Of a stretch of 64,000 nucleotides of DNA, positions 26,004 through 34,747 are shown in pieces. The notes beneath the pieces were generated by a model. It had not been told where the DNA came from and did not search any database. It saw only the letters and a list, made by a program, of their open reading frames with translations. The DNA comes from Gammaproteobacteria bacterium (GTDB taxonomy: Bacteria > Pseudomonadota > Gammaproteobacteria > Pseudomonadales > Azotimanducaceae). The translations under genes were made by a program, and so were the position numbers. The number at the start of each line of letters is the position of its first letter. Position 1 is the first letter of the stretch. Location: positions 436,559-500,558 of the forward strand of contig VXNM01000009.1 of assembly GCA_009840545.1 (NCBI GenBank). The letters run 5' to 3'.

Positions 26004-26566
26004 AACTCTCCAGATCTCTTTCCAGAATAAATTGGGAACTTTAGCATTCCCTAGAGCTTCGTAACAAGACGTTGCGAAGATCCAGCATGTCCTTTGACTG
26101 TTCAATGTACCGTAATGGAAACATATTGCGTCGAAGTTGGTGTTGAATCCTTGGGAATAATGGATGCCTTTACAACATGTCTACCTGTTACCAATTGCCA
26201 AAAATACTCTGCACCACTTGAATGAAAACTCTTACTGTCAATATTCCCGACCACAGAGTTTGTATTAGTGACCCCTTTTCGGACCACTCCGCGGGCTTGA
26301 AGCTCTTAGGGGTCTCTGGGATCTAGCGTGCCATTTGGGGAATGACAATCTTCCTTACTCCTATCAGTAGGCAACTCACAACAGCTTGAAGAGCTTGGGC
26401 CATTCGTTCCGTTGGACATTCATGTCATTTCGGCAAATCGCAACGCGTTCATACCACGGAGTAAGCAATTTCCGGGGGTCGGCAACGACCTATAATGTGA
26501 AATGATTGAGTCATTTACAGCGCAGGACGCTTACGTCTTTTGCTGTCCACCAAATAGAGGAAAACT
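26004..26566. other. Intergenic region, about 560 bp, mostly unexplained
   Basis: If the PPOX gene starts at 26003, this stretch has no gene I can support. A 61-codon minus-strand frame at 26102-26287 has no family look. Near the right end is a candidate promoter (26469-26496) for the small protein gene that follows. Confidence 0.35.
26469..26496 (+). promoter_or_regulatory. Candidate sigma-70 promoter for the 99-residue protein
   Basis: A perfect -10 hexamer TATAAT at 26491-26496 lies about 70 nt upstream of the ATG. The best -35 at 16-nt spacing is TTTCCG, a weak match. Expression would rely mainly on the -10. Confidence 0.35.
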
Positions 26567-26866
26567 ATGAGCGACGTAGACGGTACCTGGAACACAGTAG
26601 TTAACACACCAATGGGTGAGCAACGTGGCCAACTTACTGTAAGTTCTGATGGCGACAGCTTCACTGGAGCAATGTCAGGAGATCGCGGAACGCTTGAAAT
26701 CACCGATGGTGCGGTAGATGGCAACAAGCTAACCTGGACCGCGCAAATCTCCGAGCCGATGTCGATGAAACTCTCGTTCTCTGTAGAAGTCAACGGCGAC
26801 GAAATGAGCGGAAATGTCCAGCTTGGAATGTTCGGAAACGCCCCGCTAACGGGTACGAGAGCGTAG
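26567..26866 (+). CDS. Small beta-rich protein of unknown function
   Basis: 99-residue soluble protein with alternating hydrophobic/polar strands and many Gly, Thr and Asp: DGTWNTVVNTPMGEQRGQLTV, then MSGDRGTLEITDGAVDGNKLTWTA and MKLSFSVEVNGDEMSG. It ends in PLTGTRA. The pattern suggests a small lipocalin-like or beta-sandwich fold. I recall similar short proteins annotated only as hypothetical in proteobacteria. There is no signal peptide. GAGG lies about 6 nt before the ATG, and the promoter -10 upstream is strong. The GST gene follows after 83 bp on the same strand. Confidence 0.75.
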   Translation: MSDVDGTWNTVVNTPMGEQRGQLTVSSDGDSFTGAMSGDRGTLEITDGAVDGNKLTWTAQISEPMSMKLSFSVEVNGDEMSGNVQLGMFGNAPLTGTRA

Positions 26867-26949
26867 CTTCGCTTGCTTTGAATCGAGTTTAGCGGAATAG
26901 TCTCGAGTCCTGAACGACTGCTACCACTTGGCAGAAACGTTCTTCGTAC

Positions 26950-27948
26950 GTGACCGAATCCAACTACCTAATTGTCGGTGCGGAGGAATCGCCCTACTCC
27001 GTTAAGGTCCGATCCTACTTCCGCTACAAAAACATCCCCCATACGTGGAAAACGCGAGCCGAGTCCGCCGAGCTGTTCGCACAACATGCCAAGCTTCCTC
27101 TCATTCCACTGGTCGTCACTCCTGACAGCACCGGCATTCAAGACTCCACTCCTATCATTGAGCGCATGGAGGCCACAATTCCAGAGCCTTCAATCCATCC
27201 CGCCGAACCAGTCTGTCGCTTTGTATCGATTTTGCTTGAGGAATTCGGCGATGAGTGGGGAAACAAATGGATGTTTCACCTTCGATGGGCGAGAGAGATT
27301 GACCAAATTGGATGTGCAAGAAGAATTGCCGCAATGGTCAATCCAAATGCCGATGAAGATCAGATTGCGAAGGCATCACAAAGTATTCGAGAACGTATGG
27401 TGGGCCGTGTTTGGTTTGTTGGATCAAATGAAACCACGGCTCCGCTGATTGAGGCTTCGTTTCAAGATTCACTGAAATTGCTAGATCAGCATCTTGAGTC
27501 TCGGCGCTACTTGTTTGGGGATCGTCCTTCATTCGCCGACTTTGGACTGTGGGGACAGATTTACAATGCAAATCGAGACCATACGCCTGCTCAGATCATC
27601 TCGAAGACTCGAAACATCCAAGCATGGCTGGACAGAATGCTCAATCCCATTTCACTGGGCCCCTTTGATGAGTGGTCCTCATTAAGTTCCACTTTGAGTC
27701 CGCTGTTAGCCACGCAAGTCGGCTCAATGTTTCTGCGCTGGAGTGACGCGAATAGTAGAGCGATCGATAGCGGACAGAACGAATTCTCGGTTGAATTGAG
27801 TGTCGGTGAATGGACCCAAAGACCACAGAAATATCATGCAAAGTCCCTCGCAGCATTGCGGGAGAAGTATCGTTCTTTTTCAGAACACGAGAAGCTACGC
27901 GAATTACTCTTGGAAACCGAGTGTTTGCAATACTTGCAAGAGGCATAG
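26950..27948 (+). CDS. Glutathione S-transferase family protein
   Basis: 332-residue protein with an N-terminal thioredoxin-fold domain (about 1-80: ESPYSVKVRSYFRYKNIPHTW, then PLIPLVVTPDS and the glutathione-site-like QDSTPIIERME). A helical GST C-terminal domain (about 85-240: LFGDRPSFADFGLWGQIYN) follows. About 90 further residues lie beyond the normal GST end; these I cannot assign. The substrate is unknown. Translation probably begins at GTG 26950; no good Shine-Dalgarno is seen. It precedes the VOC gene by 37 bp. Confidence 0.8.
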   Translation: MTESNYLIVGAEESPYSVKVRSYFRYKNIPHTWKTRAESAELFAQHAKLPLIPLVVTPDSTGIQDSTPIIERMEATIPEPSIHPAEPVCRFVSILLEEFGDEWGNKWMFHLRWAREIDQIGCARRIAAMVNPNADEDQIAKASQSIRERMVGRVWFVGSNETTAPLIEASFQDSLKLLDQHLESRRYLFGDRPSFADFGLWGQIYNANRDHTPAQIISKTRNIQAWLDRMLNPISLGPFDEWSSLSSTLSPLLATQVGSMFLRWSDANSRAIDSGQNEFSVELSVGEWTQRPQKYHAKSLAALREKYRSFSEHEKLRELLLETECLQYLQEA

Positions 27949-27985
27949 TCCGAACCTCGGTTACACAAATTTGTAGGAGTTCAAA

Positions 27986-28759
27986 ATGACGATTCAACTG
28001 AGACAAATTTGCCTTGTAGCACGAGAGCTGCGTCCGGTTATTGACGATCTGACTTACGTATTGGGCATAAAGTCTTGTTTTGTCGACCCAGGAGTCGGTG
28101 CTTTTGGATTGGAAAACACACTCATGTGCATCGGTCGAAATTTCCTGGAGGTAGTTGCTCCGGTTGAGGAAAACACTGCGGGTGGAAGGTTCCTTGATAG
28201 AAGGGGTGGAGACGGTGGCTACATGGTCATTTGCCAAGCTCAAAGCAAAGAAGAGCAACAAGCGATCAGACAACGAGCTCTCGACAATGAAGTTCGCATC
28301 GCGCACGAGAGCAATCGCCTCGATTGGAGCATTTGTCAAATCCATCCCCGAGACATGGTTTCCTCTTTCTTCGAGATTGATTGGATGAAACCAAACGACT
28401 TCAACGGTTGGTGGATGCCGTCGGGAGGCATGCAGTGGGAAGACAAAGTAGATCAATCTTCAACCGTCGACTATGTAGGAGTTGAGCTTCAAAGCGATGA
28501 CCCCGCTGGAGTTGCGGAACTCTGGAGCAAAGTGTCAGGTGAACCCGCGAGTATCGTAGGTGGCGAGATTCACATCCGATTCAACAATGCAACTTTGAGA
28601 TTTGTCGAGGCAGCAGATGGCCGTGGACCCGGACTAGGCGGTCTCGACATTTCCGTCGCCAATCGCCCCGGAATTCTCGAACGAGCAAAGGAACGTAGCT
28701 GCTACGTGAACGATCAGCAAGTAGATATTTGCGGGACTCGTTTCTACCTCAAAGACTAA
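27986..28759 (+). CDS. VOC-superfamily (glyoxalase-like) protein
   Basis: 257-residue protein with two related halves. The first half opens QLRQICLVARELRPVIDDLTYVLG with FLEVVAPVEENTAGGRFLDRRG. The second has VDYVGVELQSDDPAGVAELWSKVSG with LRFVEAADGRG. Paired beta-alpha-beta-beta-beta modules of this kind are typical of vicinal-oxygen-chelate enzymes. The substrate is unknown. GTAGGAG precedes the ATG. Its position just after a GST could mean a joint role in detoxification, but this is inference. Confidence 0.8.
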   Translation: MTIQLRQICLVARELRPVIDDLTYVLGIKSCFVDPGVGAFGLENTLMCIGRNFLEVVAPVEENTAGGRFLDRRGGDGGYMVICQAQSKEEQQAIRQRALDNEVRIAHESNRLDWSICQIHPRDMVSSFFEIDWMKPNDFNGWWMPSGGMQWEDKVDQSSTVDYVGVELQSDDPAGVAELWSKVSGEPASIVGGEIHIRFNNATLRFVEAADGRGPGLGGLDISVANRPGILERAKERSCYVNDQQVDICGTRFYLKD

Positions 28760-28908
28760 GCCGGTAGAAGAGCTTCACCCAGCCATCACAACTGCGATCA
28801 TGAAGCAAACACAAGATAGTAAGTCGAATATATCGTTCTGTATAGAGTCCGGAAGGCGGATTGGTGCATAGCATACATTGAGCCTTTGTCTTGGGAACCC
28901 AGTAGCCT

Positions 28909-30342
28909 TCACTCAACAACCGAAGGCTTCTTGCTGGTTTCTTTCAATTCCTTGGGTATCAAGATAGTGAAAATCCTAAGGTTGTCTTGATCGATATTGG
29001 AATCAGTCAACCCGGTTCGATACTCTTCAACGATGCTCTGCGCGTCGCCTTTCCTTTCGACTCCCATCAGTGCGCTAACGTAGGTAGCCACAACAAAAGG
29101 ATCATCTTGATCCAATTCGTAGCCTCGTTCCGCATACTCTAAGGCTACCTTGCGGTGAACCGATTCTTCCGATAGAATGATTTTCGATGCTGCTGAGCTG
29201 TAGTGAGTAGCAGTAGTTGCGTCTCCCCACTTCTCGAACCTTCCCTCGTACACCTCAATCAATCCGTCGAAGTCCTTCCTTGCAAGCAGATAGGGAGTTT
29301 CCCATGAGAACCTTAGCTTTTCCGGCAACATACGACTGTTTGGATCACGATTTCGCTCGTAGTCCACAGCTTTGCTTAAAGGATAGGAGTCGAGCGCATC
29401 AATATACTCGGTGAATTTCTCGTCTCCTGCTTGAGCAGTTTTTGCAGCTGAAGTCAACGTAGCTTCCAATATAAGCTGACTCATGGCCGCCTCCGATGAG
29501 ACGGCAAGCACTTCGTCGTAGTTGTCGATCAAAAACTCGACAATCTCCTCCCCTCGAGGATCCCCTGTGCAAAAGTGCATGACTAGCTGAATATCGGTTT
29601 CGTTGATAAGGTCAAGCAATGGTCGGCTTGCAAAGTACTCGCTAGCGATCGTCTTGTACTTCTCTCCCTCCTCGTAGTATGCCCTTACACTGTCGATATC
29701 TTGGTTGTTCAGTTCACGCAAGGAAAGTTCGACGGTTGCGTCCAAGAGGTACTGCCGAATGAACTCCGTCGACCTCTCGCCCGAATCGTATCTCTTCTGC
29801 ATCTCTTCAAACGCCGATTCAGACTCCCCAAGCATTCGACTTACCATGGATATGAACTGATCACTAGGTAAGGCACTCGAAGCGCGATGCAGTTCGTTGC
29901 CGTTGTGATCCAGAATCAAGTACGTCGGATATGCTTCAATGTCGAAACGAGCTTCAAGCTCCGGACCGTCTTGCTCCTCGTTCTCTGCGTCAAGCTTGTA
30001 GTTAACGAATCTGGCATTGAAAAACTCTCCAACTTCCGGCAGGGGAAACACTGTTTCCTGCATCACTACACATGGGCCGCACCAAATTGTGTAGACATCT
30101 ACAAAGACCATCTTCTCCGATTGAGCGGCGAGTACTAGAGCGTCCTCGAAAGAACCGTCAAAGAAGTTTATTCCTTGGCTTGTTGGGGGAGAAGTATTCG
30201 ATTGAGCGGCGACGTGACCCAGTGCTACCGTGTCCTCGTTGGGAGTCGAACATGCGGTTAGTGCTAAAGCGGCGATTGCATACACCAAGATTCCGACCTT
30301 AGCTCGTAGCACCTTCAAGATCCATGTCTCGTTGGTTTGCAT
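28909..30342 (-). CDS. Thioredoxin-fold lipoprotein with C-terminal helical repeats
   Basis: 477-residue predicted lipoprotein. The signal peptide ends in the lipobox LALTAC (Cys31). A thioredoxin domain (about 58-170) has the active site WCGPC (Cys88, Cys91), with cis-Pro region EAYPTYLILDHNG. After this come about 300 residues of mainly helical, TPR-like sequence including ALEYAERGYELDQDDPFVVATYVSALMG. Thioredoxin-like proteins of this kind act on periplasmic or outer-membrane thiols. The ATG at 30342 is favoured; a GTG at 30354 adds four residues. It is last in the minus-strand cluster starting at 34378 and lies 79 bp downstream of the second barrel gene. Confidence 0.82.
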   Translation of the reverse strand: MQTNETWILKVLRAKVGILVYAIAALALTACSTPNEDTVALGHVAAQSNTSPPTSQGINFFDGSFEDALVLAAQSEKMVFVDVYTIWCGPCVVMQETVFPLPEVGEFFNARFVNYKLDAENEEQDGPELEARFDIEAYPTYLILDHNGNELHRASSALPSDQFISMVSRMLGESESAFEEMQKRYDSGERSTEFIRQYLLDATVELSLRELNNQDIDSVRAYYEEGEKYKTIASEYFASRPLLDLINETDIQLVMHFCTGDPRGEEIVEFLIDNYDEVLAVSSEAAMSQLILEATLTSAAKTAQAGDEKFTEYIDALDSYPLSKAVDYERNRDPNSRMLPEKLRFSWETPYLLARKDFDGLIEVYEGRFEKWGDATTATHYSSAASKIILSEESVHRKVALEYAERGYELDQDDPFVVATYVSALMGVERKGDAQSIVEEYRTGLTDSNIDQDNLRIFTILIPKELKETSKKPSVVE

Positions 30343-30421
30343 GGCTGACTTCACTTTGGTCGAGTCCGCTGTTGAATCAGCGTGGCAAAGGTACGCTATT
30401 CAGTGGTCTGGAGCTTCACCG

Positions 30422-31108
30422 TCAAAATCTCCACAGCAGATCCAACTCGAGAGCTCGGTCCAGTCCCTCAAGGGGATCGTAGTATTGAACAAGCGATGCA
30501 ACAACGGCAATCTTGCCGTCCTGAAAATTTATCTTTAATGCGGAAGCCGCAAAAGCCTTCGTTTCATTCATGGATTCAGAGATTTTTTGACTTGGCAGCT
30601 GGATTCCTTCAGATTCAAGCACCCTCGTAGTGGTCGTTGCAGTTCCCTCAGTCTGAATTCTCGCAATGCCTGCTTTCAACTGTACGGAAATTGGATCCCT
30701 TAAAACATATTCGTACACTGGATTGAGTCGGTAAACGGTTGCTTCCAACTCGGTTTCAACGTCCAACGCAAACACACCCTCAAAATCCGGTATTGGGAGA
30801 TCCGTTATAGTCCCGTCTTGTCTTGGGCCCGCAATGTAGGATGCTTCCACTGACCACGTTTCATTAAAAGAGAATCCAACAGTGATCCGGAATCGTGTGT
30901 CTCTGTTAGACACCCGAATGGAATCTGCGGAAATCCCACCTGGCGAGTCTTGGAGAGTCGCCGCAACACTGCTGCTAAACGAGGGCCAGTGGACTAGACC
31001 CCCAGCAACGTAAAAAGGGAAGAGGGCTGCAGCTGAACTGGATACAGCGCAAAAAACGAGCATAGTTCCGATCAATCTGGTCAGAAAATACGTGGTTTTA
31101 CTTTTCAT
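30422..31108 (-). CDS. Outer-membrane beta-barrel protein, paralogue B
   Basis: 228-residue exported protein. The signal peptide has a hydrophobic core about 9-27 and likely cleavage near SSAAA. The mature part shows alternating strands and ends in the aromatic ELDLLWRF, a C-terminal outer-membrane signature. It shares several blocks with the upstream gene: GGLVHWPSFSSS, the strand ETWSVEASYIAG and YRLNPVYEYVL. It resembles small OmpW/OprF-type barrels but belongs to no family I can name. TAGGAG lies about 8 nt before the ATG. Confidence 0.75.
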   Translation of the reverse strand: MKSKTTYFLTRLIGTMLVFCAVSSSAAALFPFYVAGGLVHWPSFSSSVAATLQDSPGGISADSIRVSNRDTRFRITVGFSFNETWSVEASYIAGPRQDGTITDLPIPDFEGVFALDVETELEATVYRLNPVYEYVLRDPISVQLKAGIARIQTEGTATTTTRVLESEGIQLPSQKISESMNETKAFAASALKINFQDGKIAVVASLVQYYDPLEGLDRALELDLLWRF

Positions 31109-31345
31109 TTATGGACTCCTATTGACCCTGTAGGTTAGTTGACTTTGTCGACGCTAAGACGCAGTCTTGAATCCATGAAACTCCTCAGCACACCGTGCCG
31201 ACTCCATATTCCAAGACCGCTCTGATTGTAGTCCAAGCCCGGACATCAATGCTGTCTCTCGCTGAATTACCGAGTTGGGAGAGTCCAAGTCTCACGATGT
31301 TTCACAAGAACCACCAACTCATGCAAGTGATTGATCCCGTGGTGC

Positions 31346-32104
31346 TCAGAATTTCCACTGATAGTCCAATTCCAGTGAATTTGTAACATCGCCCGGTGTG
31401 TCGAAGTAGTTCGAGTACGAAATCGAAATCGCAGATCGCCCACCATTCGGACTCCATTTGAGCCCGGCAGACGCAAAAAGATTTGCGGTGGAATCGGATT
31501 CTGATGAGTTCCATACAGATGGAGGGAAGAGAATATCAATCGGTTGGCTTAATTCATCGTCGAATCTGTACTCCGTTCTGATGGACGTTTTCACGTCGCG
31601 TTCAATGAAAGCAATCCCAGCGGCTCCGAACACAAAAAAGTTTCGTTGGAGGGAAGCCGTATAAACCGGGTTGATTCTCAGAATGGAAGCTTTCAAACTG
31701 TGTGTTACGCTGAGATCGTAATCAATCACGAGATCATCATCAAAAACGTCTCCAACCACTTCAGAAATAATTGGGTAGAAGCCATCAAACAAGCTTGGAA
31801 TGTGGGTCTCATGATTCATGCCGACAATTGCGACTGCTTCAATGGACCATGAGTTGTTAAGGGAGTAGCCCGCGCCAATCTTGAAGCTGGTCTGAGAGCT
31901 CGACTCTGAGAAAGTAGTGCGCGTATACGGAGCGATTGTCGGGAATGCAAAAGAGAATCGAGGATTGGAAGAACCAAATTCCGGCCAATGAACGACTCCT
32001 CCCGTTAGGTAAACGTCTTCCAAGTCAACAGCCTGAACTGAAGTTCCAAACAGGCAGAACAATCCAGCCACTAATGCCATTGAAGAAGCAAGTCTCCTAA
32101 TCAT
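31346..32104 (-). CDS. Outer-membrane beta-barrel protein, paralogue A
   Basis: 252-residue exported protein. ATG at 32104 is chosen because GGAGG lies about 9 nt upstream and a signal peptide starts there (MIRRLASSMALVAGLFCLF, cleavage near VQA). The open frame extends 31 codons further upstream without features. The blocks GGVVHWPEFGSS, NSWSIEAVAIVG and LRINPVYTASL are shared with paralogue B, and the end ELDYQWKF again has the terminal Phe. The genes are separated by 237 bp, so each may have its own promoter. Likely product of tandem duplication. Confidence 0.75.
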   Translation of the reverse strand: MIRRLASSMALVAGLFCLFGTSVQAVDLEDVYLTGGVVHWPEFGSSNPRFSFAFPTIAPYTRTTFSESSSQTSFKIGAGYSLNNSWSIEAVAIVGMNHETHIPSLFDGFYPIISEVVGDVFDDDLVIDYDLSVTHSLKASILRINPVYTASLQRNFFVFGAAGIAFIERDVKTSIRTEYRFDDELSQPIDILFPPSVWNSSESDSTANLFASAGLKWSPNGGRSAISISYSNYFDTPGDVTNSLELDYQWKF

Positions 32105-32409
32105 TTGACGAATCCTCCGGTTGGGATTGGTTGATCTCGCATGGCGAATGAAGTGCGTACTATTCTTGGATACTAGAAAGGGAATGTAAGTTCCCAATAC
32201 CGCCGGCTAACGTTCCGTACGTTAGTTGGTTGGAACGAGACAATTTGCCACGAGACTTAACAATGTCGCTCCGTGGATCAGCGACTCTAAAGGATATGCG
32301 AATGTTCGTTCTGACGTAAACGGAGTTTCTCGGAAGACCACGTTAAGTAACGAAGAATGGCACTTCCATATCCGGAAGATATCCCGTCGGAATTGCAGAT
32401 GCGGAATCA

Positions 32410-32442
32410 TAGATCGCGGCACTGTTTTAGTGCCGCGATCTA
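32410..32442 (-). terminator. Perfect 14-bp hairpin between TlpA-like lipoprotein gene and barrel gene
   Basis: Arms TAGATCGCGGCACT (32410-32423) and AGTGCCGCGATCTA (32429-32442) are perfectly complementary, with a 5-nt loop. It is 26 bp past the stop of the TlpA-like gene. The stem is very stable. No U-tract follows on either strand, so it may be a transcript-stabilising or processing structure, or a protein-binding palindrome, rather than an intrinsic terminator. Confidence 0.5.
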
Positions 32443-32467
32443 GAGTAGACAAGCAATCTACTAAATG

Positions 32468-34378
32468 CTACACCTCGTCGATTTCCGTCTCGGAGTCATC
32501 AGGAGATTCTGCTTCCTCTTCCTCAACCTCCTCCTGTAGCTCGGGCTTGTCGCCATGTTGTGCAACAAGTAGCTCTTGTAGCTTTTCTCCCTGCATGTCC
32601 TTGTCAACAATGCAACCCTTACTGTCAATCAAATAGCCTTTTGGAATCCACCCGACACCGTAGGCGACAGGTGTCGTTCCTTGGAATTCTTTGCCGTCTA
32701 CTTCACCGAGATCGATCCAGGGCAGTTCAAGGCTTAAGGATTTCTGTTCCCACTCTTCGAAAGTCTCATCAATAGATATTGAGATGATTTCAAACCCGTC
32801 GTCGTTAAACGCCGCGTGGAGCTTTTTCAGTTTTGGAAAGCTTGCAATGCACGGTCCGCACCAAGATGCCCAAAAATCAACCAAGACGTGATCATTTTTC
32901 GAAATGGTCTCGTACAAGGAAACCTCGGCGCCGTCCAACGAAGCAAGCGTGAATTCAGGAGCCACTTGGCCTGGTACAAGGCCCTTGTCATTGGTTTCAG
33001 CTTCCATCCTCGCAAAGATCGTATCTCGCTGTGGTACTACTCGTTGCTCTATGAGTTCGGAGTCGAGTGATGAAGTGGCCAACTTGTCCAATGCTGCCAA
33101 TTGGTCTTCATTGGACGTAAAGGCACGCATTTCTACAGCTAAGAGCGCGGCTATAGGATTATCGAGATCCCCGGCAATTCGTTGCAAGGCCGCAGTGCGA
33201 TAGTCCGTTAATTCGACCTGAAGTTTCACATGCTCTGGTGCATCTTCGTTAGCAGCCTGCGCGTAGCTCCAGAGGTCTAACGGCTCAAAGTCGCTTGTGT
33301 CAATGTGCTCACAACCCTCAGCTGCCGGAGCTAAGTCTGTACTCGCGACCTTCGGTTCTTCGGCTTCTTCTATTGCAACTGCTTCAGACTCTGTTGAGTC
33401 CTCTGAACCTTCCATTGCAGTCGCATCACCTTCGGCTGTAGAAGCATCCTCTTCCTGCGCTGCTGCGGCCTCAGCCCGTCGTGCTTCCATCTCTTGTTGG
33501 AAGGCGTCGAATGCCTCTTCGTATGCGCTAACCTTCGCAAGATATTCCTCGTCCATTGCCCAACTATTGACCACTGCATAGTGTTGAGAGCCCTTGGGTG
33601 CCGTTGCGACCAGAGTCGATCCGTCCATAGAGACACCCACCTCTACACCAGCCTCAGCGATCACTTGAACGTTCTTGTAGAGCGCACTTCCTGCTTGAAC
33701 ATATGCGGTGACAACCATTGGATCACTGGCAGTACCTTCAAACACGAACTTCCCATCGATTGGATTTACTGGCCCTAAAGTGAAATTCGTGGTTGTCTGC
33801 TTCTCGTCGTTCCACTTGCTTCCGTAGATTTGCACCTCTGCGAAGGCTAGGTCTTCTTCAAGGTCACTCAAATCACCGGAAATCACGTACTTGTCCTCCG
33901 TTTCCTCGTGGATTCGATACTCTCCCACTAACATGAGCTGATCATAACTAGCTGGAGTCACTTGATCGATGAGTTTGAATGCTAATCCCTGATCCGGGGC
34001 AATAATGGCATTCAACTTCATAGGTTCGTCGGATCCAACATCGATGGAGATGCTGACTTCGGTTGGAGCGGCAATCTTTCCTTCGAGTTCAATTGTTCCG
34101 TCTTCGAACGATCCGGACGCCAGAACCTCGTCCGACGCTTCACCATCATCGTTTGTCACTTCGCGGACGACCGAGACTGTTACAGCAGATATGTCGATTG
34201 GCGGTTCTACTTCAATCCTTCCGGAATCGATCATTTCTTGTATATATGACGGCACTTCTTCCAGTTCAGCAACGATGAATTCGCCCGACACTGTGTACGG
34301 ACGCTGAGGATTTCCACTACATGCAGCAATAAACACTGCCAAAGCGAGTAATCCCGTAATTGCAAGTTGGTTCTTCAT
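32468..34378 (-). CDS. TlpA-like thioredoxin lipoprotein with large N-terminal domain
   Basis: 636-residue predicted lipoprotein: signal peptide with lipobox VFIAAC (Cys20). A beta-rich N-terminal half follows whose layout (repeated GSFEDGTIELEGK-like strands, DGKFVFEG) recalls the DUF4369 domain of Bacteroidetes TlpA proteins. Next comes a low-complexity Ala/Glu/Ser linker (about 310-355), a helical section, and the C-terminal TlpA/AhpC domain with VDFWASWCGPC and EIISISIDETFEEW. It finishes in a very acidic tail of about 25 residues. The ATG at 34378 has AGGAGAAG upstream. It opens the cluster containing the two barrels and the second thioredoxin lipoprotein. Confidence 0.82.
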   Translation of the reverse strand: MKNQLAITGLLALAVFIAACSGNPQRPYTVSGEFIVAELEEVPSYIQEMIDSGRIEVEPPIDISAVTVSVVREVTNDDGEASDEVLASGSFEDGTIELEGKIAAPTEVSISIDVGSDEPMKLNAIIAPDQGLAFKLIDQVTPASYDQLMLVGEYRIHEETEDKYVISGDLSDLEEDLAFAEVQIYGSKWNDEKQTTTNFTLGPVNPIDGKFVFEGTASDPMVVTAYVQAGSALYKNVQVIAEAGVEVGVSMDGSTLVATAPKGSQHYAVVNSWAMDEEYLAKVSAYEEAFDAFQQEMEARRAEAAAAQEEDASTAEGDATAMEGSEDSTESEAVAIEEAEEPKVASTDLAPAAEGCEHIDTSDFEPLDLWSYAQAANEDAPEHVKLQVELTDYRTAALQRIAGDLDNPIAALLAVEMRAFTSNEDQLAALDKLATSSLDSELIEQRVVPQRDTIFARMEAETNDKGLVPGQVAPEFTLASLDGAEVSLYETISKNDHVLVDFWASWCGPCIASFPKLKKLHAAFNDDGFEIISISIDETFEEWEQKSLSLELPWIDLGEVDGKEFQGTTPVAYGVGWIPKGYLIDSKGCIVDKDMQGEKLQELLVAQHGDKPELQEEVEEEEAESPDDSETEIDEV

Positions 34379-34747
34379 TTGAACTACTTCTCCTAAATTT
34401 GAGCTAACAGATCTCACGAACTCCAGCACCACATCAACTCCTCAAACCAATGGTAAGCCTGATCACCAAACGTATATATCAAGTGGATTGCTGCTGTGCA
34501 ACCTTTGCGATTCGCAATTCTGCAGCGATGAGTCTTAAGGATTAGGATTGTACATTCAGTCTTGCTGGAGGTTGCATTCTTGGCAGATGTTCGCTTGCGG
34601 CACGCTCCAATTTCGCAGGGTCGAGAGTTGCACAGTTCCCACCGCTGGGAACCAAAAGGAAGATCACTAATATGATCTGTCCTGCTGATACTCGACCTAC
34701 TTGGAACCGAACTTTAAGCAACAGTTCCTTGTGTTCGAAGAGATACC
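34379..34747. other. 369-bp intergenic region upstream of the TlpA-like gene
   Basis: Holds the probable promoter of the minus-strand TlpA-like gene at its left end and the 3' side of the PhyH gene at its right end. No ORF or strong hairpin was recognised. Confidence 0.35.
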
